Shown here piece by piece: positions 1 to 6,525 of a DNA stretch of 9,651 nt (positions within the stretch are counted from its first letter, which is position 1; each line of letters begins with the position of its first letter). Origin of the DNA: Opitutales bacterium UBA7389 (lineage in GTDB: Bacteria > Verrucomicrobiota > Verrucomicrobiia > Opitutales > Opitutaceae); contig DKNL01000221.1 in assembly GCA_002474325.1 (NCBI GenBank), positions 1-9,651 of the forward strand, written 5' to 3'. Under the pieces are notes generated by a model. It did not search any database, had not been told where the DNA came from, and saw only the letters and a list, made by a program, of their open reading frames with translations. The position numbers were made by a program, and so were the translations under genes.

Positions 1-83
1 ATATCTACGAGAAGAACGGTCCAAGCTCGATCTCCGGATGAGTAGAATTACGCTTATCCTCTACCCCTTAAGCGAAAGCTTTG

Positions 84-121
84 AGCCAGCTAATTGCATA
101 ACCTTATACATTTAACTGGCT
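84..121. repeat. Inverted repeat (stem-loop)
   Basis: AGCCAGcTAA at 84-93 pairs with TTAaCTGGCT at 112-121, giving nine base pairs interrupted by one C-A mismatch and an 18-base loop. A shorter AAGC-GAAA-GCTT hairpin with a GNRA-type tetraloop lies just before it at about 70-81. No T-tract follows on either strand, so it does not look like a simple intrinsic terminator. Confidence 0.5.
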
Positions 122-364
122 AATCGGAGAGATCGACCGACGGGCTTTAATTAATCAACACAGGAACTATATTACTTTTGGGTAGGACCACTTCGCGAAA
201 GGCTTATCAAGCTTTATAGAACACAAGCGTTTTCTGGAGTGAGTATCAAGTCCCTGCCGAACGGGAAGTTCACCGGCCCGGGATTGCTGCTGTATAAGCG
301 GTGCAGTTCGCCGACGACTGGGTCGAGACACTCGATCTAGAAACCGAGTTCAATTTCATACACA

Positions 365-386
365 GGGCGGAGAAACCTCATCGCCC
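365..386. repeat. GC-rich stem-loop downstream of rsmB
   Basis: GGGCG-GAG at 365-372 pairs with CTC-AT-CGCCC at 377-386: eight base pairs, a two-base bulge and a four-base AAAC loop. It lies about 50 bases past the rsmB stop on the minus strand. A terminator or 3'-end stabilising role is possible, but no T-tract follows on the minus strand and only a short TTTT (395-398) lies on the plus side, so the function is unassigned. Confidence 0.45.
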
Positions 387-434
387 CGGTGCAGTTTTAT
401 AGCCGGCTAAGGGAATTAGACTCAGCACACATGG

Positions 435-1679
435 CTACATGCGCCGCATCAGGGCGACCCCGGCTCCGTCGTGTCCAGTCTCCCAAGGATAACTCTTAAT
501 CTGTTCAACGAGTTCGAAGCCGCTGCCCATAGCGGAGCCCAAGAAGCGATCAACCACCGCTTCGTTTTCATCCGTTTCTACACTGCAAGTGCTGTAAACG
601 AGCCAACCGTTGGAAACTACAAATTGGGAGGCCTGGGCCAATATGCGTTCTTGGAGAGCAATGAGCTGCGGTCTCTCATCAGGGCCCAAACGCCACTTAA
701 CATCCGGCTTTTTCTGCAAAACACCGGTGTTACTGCAAGGGACATCCAAATAGACCCCTTCAAATTGGCCTCTTTTCCCACTGTCGATTTCGAATAGGTC
801 GCTGGCCATGGGACGCACCCTTGAAATCCCCATACGTTTCAAATTAGATTCGAGTCGATTGAAGCGAGGGCCTGGTAAATCGACGGATACGATCTCATCT
901 AGTCCTTCGCCAAAAAGGGTATTGAAGAGAATCGTCTTTCCACCCGGAGCAGCGCACAGGTCAAGAATTCGTCCCTCGGAAAATACGCCCTGCAACACCT
1001 CTGGCCCGATTCGGGTCCCGGGATCCTGAATGTAAGCAGCTCCTTCTTCAAGCAGACGCATTACTTGCGACCAATCGGACCGATCGATTTTCCGATAGGG
1101 ATTCCACGGGCAATCTTGCCCTGAACTCGCAGCTTCATTGGATAGTGGAAGAAAGTAGAGCTCCGGCTCTTGTTGATTCCAGCTCGTGAATTTCTTGGTT
1201 GCCTGCCACCCAAAGGATTCCTTCCAGCAGCTCACCAACCAATCTGGATGGCTCCTTTTTTCAGCCAGTTCGGCTACCGAGGCTTCCGATTTGGGATCTT
1301 CATCTTCTAACTGCCGACCAATCTTGCGAAGTACGGCATTAACCATCGCTTTTTCTCCTGCGCTAAACCGTATCCCTACCGCCCCGACCGCATGGTCCAC
1401 AATCTGGGCTGTTTTCTCGGGATCGGAAAGAAGCTCAAATCCAGCCACTAAAAGCGATGAGTGCACACCCGAACGCGGTCGCTTGGGCAGGCAGCCATCT
1501 ATCAGAGAATTCAGATACCGAAGGTGGCGGATGACCCCGAAGAGCAAGAACTGGCATCGCCTCCGCGTTCCGCTGTCCATGGAATCAGGCAGGCGCTCCA
1601 TGAGGTGGGACAGACGGGCTGGTTGGCGTATAAACCTTTCCACCAGCTTAGTTGACCAATTCCAGGACGTATCTCTCAT
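435..1679 (-). CDS. rsmB: 16S rRNA (cytosine-C5)-methyltransferase, RsmB/Sun family
   Basis: Transfers a methyl group from S-adenosylmethionine to C5 of a cytosine in 16S rRNA (C967 in E. coli) during small-subunit maturation in the cytoplasm. The 414-residue protein has a NusB-like N-terminal helical region (about 5-125) and a C-terminal Rossmann methyltransferase domain. Visible motifs are the SAM-binding LDLCAAPGGKT (239-249), the acidic SVDL (about 265-268), motif IV DVPCSNTGV (312-320, C315) and motif VI YSTCSVE (362-368, C365). These two cysteines are the release and catalytic residues in the family. Length matches E. coli RsmB (429). The ATG at 1679 is chosen; a TTG two codons earlier (1685) is in frame, and neither has a clear ribosome binding site. 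DVPCSNTG replaces the commoner DAPCSGTG, which I associate with PVC-group members. It is divergent from the greA-like gene. Confidence 0.93.
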   Translation of the reverse strand: MRDTSWNWSTKLVERFIRQPARLSHLMERLPDSMDSGTRRRCQFLLFGVIRHLRYLNSLIDGCLPKRPRSGVHSSLLVAGFELLSDPEKTAQIVDHAVGAVGIRFSAGEKAMVNAVLRKIGRQLEDEDPKSEASVAELAEKRSHPDWLVSCWKESFGWQATKKFTSWNQQEPELYFLPLSNEAASSGQDCPWNPYRKIDRSDWSQVMRLLEEGAAYIQDPGTRIGPEVLQGVFSEGRILDLCAAPGGKTILFNTLFGEGLDEIVSVDLPGPRFNRLESNLKRMGISRVRPMASDLFEIDSGKRGQFEGVYLDVPCSNTGVLQKKPDVKWRLGPDERPQLIALQERILAQASQFVVSNGWLVYSTCSVETDENEAVVDRFLGSAMGSGFELVEQIKSYPWETGHDGAGVALMRRM

Positions 1680-1769
1680 TACCAAATCTTGATCTTGTTG
1701 CTCGAAGAGTCGCTCGTTGACAACCGCATAAAAAGACGCCTCTTTTAATAGTTTACTCGCAAAACTTTC
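1680..1769. promoter_or_regulatory. Divergent rsmB / greA-like promoter region
   Basis: This 90-base gap separates two divergently transcribed genes and must hold at least the start-proximal control elements of both. On the plus strand a perfect TTGACA (1717-1722) is present, but the best -10-like sequence (TTTAAT, 1744-1749) is 21 bases away instead of the usual 16-18, so the pairing is doubtful. No clear Shine-Dalgarno precedes either start. Confidence 0.35.
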
Positions 1770-3626
1770 ATGAACGAAGAAGCCGTACTAGAACTTATTA
1801 CTCGGAAGCCCGAGCTCAAGCCAGCCAAAGAGAAGCTCGAGTCCATGCAGCCTGGTAGCTATTGCATCCACCAAAGCTGGGGATTCGGGCAAATCAAGGA
1901 TTACGATGAAGAAAGCGGTAAGCTGATCATCGATTTCGAAGGAAAAGAAGGGCACCGGATGGATCCCGGCTTCTGCGTCGTCACAATGCAGGTCCTTCCT
2001 CCCGAACACCTGATGGCCCGCAAGGAGACCGAGCCCGAAGCGATTGCGGAGCTGATATCGGAAAATCAGGGCGAATTGCTCGTCGAACTGCTCAAACAAT
2101 ACCCAAATGAGGCAGCTAGCGCCTTAGAAGTGGAAAACATTCTCACCCAAGTCGTCGGCGCCGACAAGTTCAAGAAATGGTGGACTGCCACCAAGAAGGT
2201 CTTGGCTAAGGATCCTCGTATTGCCGTTCCGCCTCGCAAAACGGGAATGTACATTCTGAGAGAGGAACCAGTCAGCATCGAAGAAGAGCTTATCGAGGAA
2301 TACAACGAGACCCAGTCCGCCAAACGTCGCGTTCTCATCGCCGAAAAACTGCTGGATACCGTTCGCGAGAAGCCTGAAATCAAGGAAGATCTCGCTGTAG
2401 TTCTCCACGGCCTGGCCACAGCCGTAAAAGAGTCCAACCAACTATCCCTCGCGGAAAAACTCAGAGGAGCTTGGATACGCAACGATCTATCCGAAATACT
2501 CGAAGTCGATATCGCCGATTTCGAACCAAAGCTCTCGGAACTCGTTAGCGATTCCGGCGAGTTGGATACGCTCGTCAAAGAACTGCCGACTACCTCGCAA
2601 TCAAGAGCACTTGGATTGATTAAAGAGTCGCATCCGGCAGACTGGAAAGAAATTTCATTCAATCTACTCAAGAACAGTAGCGGAAAATTTACCACAGATT
2701 GCGTAAACTTTCTCCTACAAAACGGATTTGAGGACGAGCTACTGGAAACCTTCGAGCGGTGGCAGACAGAACAAAACCTCAAAGAGCCCGTGCTTTTGTG
2801 GATCGTAAAGAATCGCAATTCCCGCAAATTCGGAAACTTGGTCAGGCCGATGGTCACGCCTCGCTTGCTGAATGCGATTTTCTACGCTATCGACTACGAA
2901 GCTCTGCAGATCACCACGACTCGGCGAATCCCACTAGCGGAAATCCTCAGCGAGGATGCGGAGTTGATTCCCGACCTGCTGGCTGAGGCCGACTCGGAAA
3001 CCGCTCGCGACTTGGCCAACAACTTGCTACTGAACCAGGGCTTCGAGGAGCTGACGAAAAAGTCCTTGCTCGCTCGTTTCATCAAGATTTTCCCAGCCGT
3101 CCAGTCGTTGCTCGAAACCGAAGAAGAGGAAAAAAGTAGTGGCCTAGTCGTATCCAAGGAAAGCTACGACAAAGCTGTTGCCGAGTACGATGATCTCGTA
3201 ACCAAGCAGATTCCAGAGAACAGCAAGGCAATCGGTCTAGCTCGCGAGCTCGGCGATTTGAAGGAAAACTCCGAATACAAAATGGCAAAGCAGGACCAAG
3301 CGCTGCTTTTGGCCAGACGTAACAAATTGGAAATGGATCTGCAACGTTCGAAAATCTCCGACTTTTCGGAGATCGGCACAGATGCCGTTGGTATCGGAAG
3401 CGTGGTAACACTTCTTGACGAAAATAAGAACAAGGAGATCACCTATACGATTCTGGGTGCCTGGGACAGCAATCCGGACAAGCAAGTCATCTCTTACCTA
3501 ACTCCCCTGGGCAAAGCTCTAATCGGCAAAACTCCTAGCGAAGAAATTGAGCTCCATATCGAAGGAGTGGATAGTCTGCTGAAAATTATCTCCATCCAGC
3601 GCTACGTCGATCTCGTTGCCAATTAG
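1770..3626 (+). CDS. greA: Long GreA/GreB-family transcript cleavage factor with N-terminal extension
   Basis: GreA-type proteins enter the RNA polymerase secondary channel and stimulate cleavage of backtracked RNA, rescuing stalled elongation complexes. The last 160 residues are a full GreA: a coiled coil (about 462-530) with tip motif GDLKENSEY (495-503), keeping the two acidic residues (D496, E499) that correspond to D41 and E44 of E. coli GreA, then an FKBP-like domain (about 540-614) with PLGKALIGK (579-587). The preceding 460 residues are extra; E. coli GreA has 158 in total. Within them, residues 28-80 (pattern H-x-x-W-G-F-G-x-I, then IDFEGKEG) resemble a small Tudor/SH3-like barrel, followed by an acidic, mostly helical region that may form repeats. 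Chlamydial GreA is similarly long, so this is probably a lineage-specific build and not a recent fusion. ATG start; no Shine-Dalgarno. An intrinsic terminator follows. Confidence 0.88.
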   Translation: MNEEAVLELITRKPELKPAKEKLESMQPGSYCIHQSWGFGQIKDYDEESGKLIIDFEGKEGHRMDPGFCVVTMQVLPPEHLMARKETEPEAIAELISENQGELLVELLKQYPNEAASALEVENILTQVVGADKFKKWWTATKKVLAKDPRIAVPPRKTGMYILREEPVSIEEELIEEYNETQSAKRRVLIAEKLLDTVREKPEIKEDLAVVLHGLATAVKESNQLSLAEKLRGAWIRNDLSEILEVDIADFEPKLSELVSDSGELDTLVKELPTTSQSRALGLIKESHPADWKEISFNLLKNSSGKFTTDCVNFLLQNGFEDELLETFERWQTEQNLKEPVLLWIVKNRNSRKFGNLVRPMVTPRLLNAIFYAIDYEALQITTTRRIPLAEILSEDAELIPDLLAEADSETARDLANNLLLNQGFEELTKKSLLARFIKIFPAVQSLLETEEEEKSSGLVVSKESYDKAVAEYDDLVTKQIPENSKAIGLARELGDLKENSEYKMAKQDQALLLARRNKLEMDLQRSKISDFSEIGTDAVGIGSVVTLLDENKNKEITYTILGAWDSNPDKQVISYLTPLGKALIGKTPSEEIELHIEGVDSLLKIISIQRYVDLVAN

Positions 3627-3649
3627 ACGTATCTCGAGTCCCTTTTTTC

Positions 3650-3684
3650 AAGCCACGTCTGCTCTTCGCAAGCGTGGCTTTTTT
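3650..3684 (+). terminator. Intrinsic terminator of the greA-like gene
   Basis: AAGCCACG (3650-3657) pairs with CGTGGCTT (3673-3680) in eight base pairs, with an inner TGC/GCA helix (3660-3662 with 3668-3670) and a small loop. The stem runs into six T residues at 3679-3684. It lies 23 bases after the stop codon and separates the greA-like gene from the next plus-strand gene. Confidence 0.88.
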
Positions 3685-3685
3685 A

Positions 3686-3714
3686 CTTCTTAACTCATCA
3701 TTCTTCCTTCTTAA
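3686..3714 (+). promoter_or_regulatory. Direct repeat CTTCTTAA upstream of the ArsR-methyltransferase gene
   Basis: CTTCTTAA occurs at 3686-3693 and again at 3707-3714. The copies start 21 bases apart, close to two helical turns, so they would lie on the same face of the DNA. The second copy ends eight bases before the ATG. The leader is pyrimidine-rich with no Shine-Dalgarno. An operator for the HTH protein encoded just downstream is possible; this is inference, since ArsR-family operators are usually inverted repeats. Confidence 0.3.
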
Positions 3715-3722
3715 TTCTCGTC

Positions 3723-4655
3723 ATGAAGCCCGCCTGGGACACTCTCAAATTACTCGCAGAGCCAACCCGCCTGCGGATATTGGCGATACTCCTGAGCGAG
3801 GAGCTTTCCGTTGCCGAATTACAAGAAGCCCTGGGCATGTCTCAGTCGCGAATCTCATCTCAATTGGCTCTGCTAAGACAGGCAGACCTGGTTATCGATC
3901 GGCGAGAAGGGAAGAAGAGCTTCTACTCGATTCAGCCAAATCTAGAGGCCACGGACAATTCGTTGATAAAAGCGGCAATCGACGCCGTCACAGACTCTCC
4001 TGAACTGAGAGAGGACAGTGACAACCTAAAACGCGTAATACATAGACGACGCGAAGTCGCGGAAGCCTATTTCAATCTCATAGCTGGAAGGCTCGGCAAG
4101 AACTACTGCCCCGGGCGTTCCTGGGAAGCGATCGGCCACATGCTTTTGCATTTCGTTCCGAAAATCGTAGTAGCGGATCTCGGGGCAGGAGAAGGGATGA
4201 TTTCCCAACTAATTGCTCGGCAGGCTGAGAAAGTCTATTGCATCGATCGATCGCCAAAAATGGTTGAGGTCGGAATGGAACTTGCGGACGACAATCAGCT
4301 CGAGAATCTGCATTACTTGCTTGGCGATATTGAGGAAGTTCCACTCGACGATGAGACGGCCCACATTTCCTTGTTAAGCCAAGCCCTCCACCACGCGAAC
4401 CGACCAGAAAAGGCGATTGCTGAAGCTTTTCGCATCACCAAGCACGGAGGACGGATTATCATCCTCGATCTAAAAGAACACACCTTCGAAAAGGCCCGGG
4501 AACTATATGCTGATGCCTGGCTAGGCTTCGCAGAGAACAAGATCCACTCTTGGCTCAACAATGTGGGATTCGAGAACGTCTCAGTCTCGACCGTAGCGAA
4601 GGAGGTCGAAGAACCCCATTTCGAAACCATTCTAGCAACCGGTATCAAACGGTAA
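3723..4655 (+). CDS. ArsR-type HTH regulator fused to a SAM-dependent methyltransferase domain
   Basis: Residues 1-75 form a winged helix of the ArsR/SmtB type (LLAEPTRLRILAIL, then SVAELQEALGMSQSRISSQL and a wing with REGKKSFY). A linker (about 76-140) leads to a class I methyltransferase fold: motif I DLGAGEG (152-158), acidic ribose-binding D175 in CIDRS, GDIEEVPLDD (201-210) and the motif IV/V region with HHANRPEKA and HGGRIIILDL. The metal-binding ELCVCDL helix of arsenic sensors is absent; the only cysteines are C129 and C173, so metal sensing is unlikely. The same architecture is known in regulators that sense S-adenosylhomocysteine and control methionine-cycle genes (SahR-type), which makes SAM/SAH sensing a reasonable hypothesis. 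No methionine gene lies beside it here. It stands alone between a terminator and the convergent ptsI. A catalytic methyltransferase role is not excluded. Confidence 0.87.
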   Translation: MKPAWDTLKLLAEPTRLRILAILLSEELSVAELQEALGMSQSRISSQLALLRQADLVIDRREGKKSFYSIQPNLEATDNSLIKAAIDAVTDSPELREDSDNLKRVIHRRREVAEAYFNLIAGRLGKNYCPGRSWEAIGHMLLHFVPKIVVADLGAGEGMISQLIARQAEKVYCIDRSPKMVEVGMELADDNQLENLHYLLGDIEEVPLDDETAHISLLSQALHHANRPEKAIAEAFRITKHGGRIIILDLKEHTFEKARELYADAWLGFAENKIHSWLNNVGFENVSVSTVAKEVEEPHFETILATGIKR

Positions 4656-4688
4656 AAAAGAGCGATCAAACCTATCTATTCGACTCTT
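4654..4688 (-). terminator. Intrinsic terminator of ptsI on the minus strand
   Basis: Read on the minus strand, AAGAG-(T)-CGA pairs with TCG-CTCTT (plus positions 4680-4688 and 4658-4665): eight base pairs with one bulged T, followed by a run of six T residues (complement of 4654-4659). It begins immediately after the ptsI stop codon, and its T-tract lies over the stop codon of the converging ArsR-methyltransferase gene. Confidence 0.7.
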
Positions 4689-4689
4689 C

Positions 4690-6456
4690 CTACGATATCG
4701 AAGCCATGCGGGATTCGTAGAATGCGGTCAGGTTCTCGAGTATCTTCATCGCATCCGTCTCTGAAAGGGCCATTTCAGCTATTTCTCGAGCTTCGCTTAG
4801 ATCCATGCTATGGGCTACAAATTTAGCGTGTGGCAGCAAGCCAGGCGACATACTCAAAGACTCGATTCCCAATCCAACCAATAGGGGAACCAATATCGGG
4901 TCTCCCGCCATTTCGCCGCAAATCGACAATTCCACACCTCCTTTGTTCGCCGCCTTGACGATCATATCCAGCATTCTAATCATTGCTGGATGCGTGGGTT
5001 CGTAGAGATGGGCGACCCTATCGTTCAATCTATCAACCGCCATGAGGTACTGGATAAGGTCGTTCGAGCCGATGCTGAAAAACGAACATTCGGAAACGAG
5101 CGTGTCGCAGGCGATAGCGGCACTCGGAATCTCAATCATAGACCCGGTTTCAATCGATTCGTTGAAAGCGATCCCTTCGCTTCGCAACTGCTCTTTAGCG
5201 ATTTCCAGACATTCATTAGCCTGTTTCATCTCCTCAACCCCGCTTATCATCGGGTACATGATTTTGACATTTCCACGGGCACTCGCCCTGAGAATAGCCC
5301 GAAGCTGCGTCGTGAAAATGTCAATATTGTCCAAGCAATATCTTATCGCTCTGTATCCGAGAAATGGATTTGCCTCGTGCTGCATACCTAGCTCTGGCGA
5401 CGCCGACATCTTATCTCCGCCCAAATCGAGAGTACGAATGACAACAGATCGACCATCCATCACCTCCGCAACCCCGCTATACGCATCGAATTGCTCCTCC
5501 TCGCTCGGCAACGACCTGGTGTTCATGAAAAGATACTCAGTGCGAAAGAGACCGACCCCATCTGCTCCAATCTCGAGAGCTCGCTTCGCCTCATTAGCCG
5601 ATTCGATATTGGCCTGCAATTGGATGGGATGACCATCCTTGGTTTCCGATATATTTTTGGAGAAAGCGATCAAGCGCTCCTCGATCGAGGCACGTTTATC
5701 TTTGAGTTTCCCGTAACGGAAGAGGGTGTTTTCGCTAGGATTGACTACGACTTTGCCTTCATAGCCGTCGACGAGCAAAACATCGCCTGGTACGACATTC
5801 TGCGAAATATCACCCAAGCCGACAACGGCAGGAATATTCATAGACCTGGCCACTATGACAGTGTGGCCCGTCTTCCCCCCCAGGTCAGTTACGAGTGCAA
5901 GGACTTGATTTTTGTCGATACTAGCCGAATCCGAGGGCGCGACTTCCTGAGCTACGACCACATGCTTGTTATCTGACCGATCTCCGTGATCTTCCAGTGA
6001 TTGCCCGGTCAGGTTGCTTATAAGGCGGCGTATGACATCCCGAATATCACTCGCCCGCTCGCGTAGGTACTCGTCGTCGATTTGCCCAAAAGCTTCGATA
6101 TAGCGGTTACCTATTCGCCACATGGAAGCCTCGACATTCTCCTCGGAGGCATCCATTTCCCTGACGACCTCGTCTATCAGGGCCTGATCTTCTAACACCA
6201 TCAAGTGTGCATCGAAAATTCTGGCTTCTTCCTCGCCCAGACTCTCCTCGACCTGATCCCTAATCTTCTGGATCTGTTTCCTTGTGGCCAACAACGCATT
6301 TTCAAAGCGAGCGACCTCCGTTTTGTGCAAAGCAGGCTTAACTTGATACTTTGGGACGGTTATCTCCTTTTCTCGCAAGATCGAGACTGGTCCATGAGCA
6401 ATGCCCGGGGATGCTCCTATCCCGGCATACTCTATTTCCTCTTTTCTCGATTCCAT
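4690..6456 (-). CDS. ptsI: Phosphoenolpyruvate-protein phosphotransferase (PTS enzyme I)
   Basis: Enzyme I takes phosphate from phosphoenolpyruvate onto a histidine and passes it to HPr, the first step of PTS sugar uptake or PTS-based regulation, in the cytoplasm. With the ATG at 6456 the protein has 588 residues (E. coli 575). Visible: the N-terminal IGASPGIAHGP, active-site GGKTGHTVIVARS (193-205, phospho-accepting H198), PEP-site RTEYLFM (305-311) and RTLDLGGDK (341-349), PFLGYRAIR (364-372), SIGSNDLIQY (461-470), and ICGEMAGD (512-519) with the conserved cysteine C513. The usual GGRTSH reads GGKTGH here. An in-frame TTG at 6507 would add 17 residues, but the ATG at 6456 is preceded by TTGGAG eight bases upstream and matches the family start. 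ispE lies 69 bases upstream on the same strand. No ptsH or EII gene is in view, so the role may be regulatory. Confidence 0.96.
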   Translation of the reverse strand: MESRKEEIEYAGIGASPGIAHGPVSILREKEITVPKYQVKPALHKTEVARFENALLATRKQIQKIRDQVEESLGEEEARIFDAHLMVLEDQALIDEVVREMDASEENVEASMWRIGNRYIEAFGQIDDEYLRERASDIRDVIRRLISNLTGQSLEDHGDRSDNKHVVVAQEVAPSDSASIDKNQVLALVTDLGGKTGHTVIVARSMNIPAVVGLGDISQNVVPGDVLLVDGYEGKVVVNPSENTLFRYGKLKDKRASIEERLIAFSKNISETKDGHPIQLQANIESANEAKRALEIGADGVGLFRTEYLFMNTRSLPSEEEQFDAYSGVAEVMDGRSVVIRTLDLGGDKMSASPELGMQHEANPFLGYRAIRYCLDNIDIFTTQLRAILRASARGNVKIMYPMISGVEEMKQANECLEIAKEQLRSEGIAFNESIETGSMIEIPSAAIACDTLVSECSFFSIGSNDLIQYLMAVDRLNDRVAHLYEPTHPAMIRMLDMIVKAANKGGVELSICGEMAGDPILVPLLVGLGIESLSMSPGLLPHAKFVAHSMDLSEAREIAEMALSETDAMKILENLTAFYESRMASIS

Positions 6457-6464
6457 TTTAAAGG

Positions 6465-6470
6465 CTCCAA
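6465..6470 (-). promoter_or_regulatory. Ribosome binding site fixing the ptsI start
   Basis: TTGGAG on the minus strand, eight bases before the ATG at 6456. It is one of few good Shine-Dalgarno sequences in the window, and it favours this ATG over the in-frame TTG at 6507. Confidence 0.65.
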
Positions 6471-6525
6471 TTGATTGCAAGCCGAGTGACTCAATTGCCG
6501 AGAGCAAACCCGCCCTCGCTGGGCT

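Larger units (their letters stand above)
1..434. other. Gene-poor stretch with several stem-loops
   Basis: No convincing protein gene is visible on either strand. The left edge may hold the last codons of a plus-strand gene: one frame reads IYEKNGPSSISG and stops at 39-41, another stays open until about position 114, and neither can be verified from so few residues. The rest contains several inverted repeats: 84-93 with 112-121, 256-262 with 268-277, 323-327 with 331-335, 365-372 with 377-386, and the palindrome TAGCCGGCTA at 400-409. I looked for tmRNA, RNase P RNA, SRP RNA, tRNA and common riboswitch signatures on both strands and recognised none. It could be a long 3' untranslated or intergenic region, or an unrecognised structured RNA. 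Confidence 0.5.

Noticed and set aside
1..41. Response-regulator-like start (WTVLLVD) on the minus strand at the left edge
   Set aside because: Only a few residues, no start codon in that frame after the preceding stop, and the residue after VD cannot be Asp as expected for a receiver domain.
1..434. tmRNA, RNase P RNA, SRP RNA, tRNA or a known riboswitch
   Set aside because: None of the conserved sequence signatures of these families is visible on either strand.
1186..1692. 168-codon plus-strand ORF antisense to rsmB
   Set aside because: It lies inside a gene with all family motifs on the other strand and its translation has no recognisable domain; a shadow frame.
2066..2857. 263-codon minus-strand ORF antisense to the greA-like gene
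   Set aside because: Serine-rich, low-complexity translation typical of an antisense frame opposite a highly charged coding sequence.
3723..3950. Arsenic or metal-responsive ArsR repressor
   Set aside because: The metal-binding cysteine motif in the recognition region is missing and no arsenic resistance gene is nearby.
5042..5632. 196-codon plus-strand ORF antisense to ptsI
   Set aside because: It sits opposite the conserved PEP-binding region of ptsI and shows no domain of its own.
6457..6525. Intrinsic terminator between ispE and ptsI
   Set aside because: A short GCCC/GGGC hairpin is present, but only three T residues follow and the genes are close and co-directional; read-through seems more likely.
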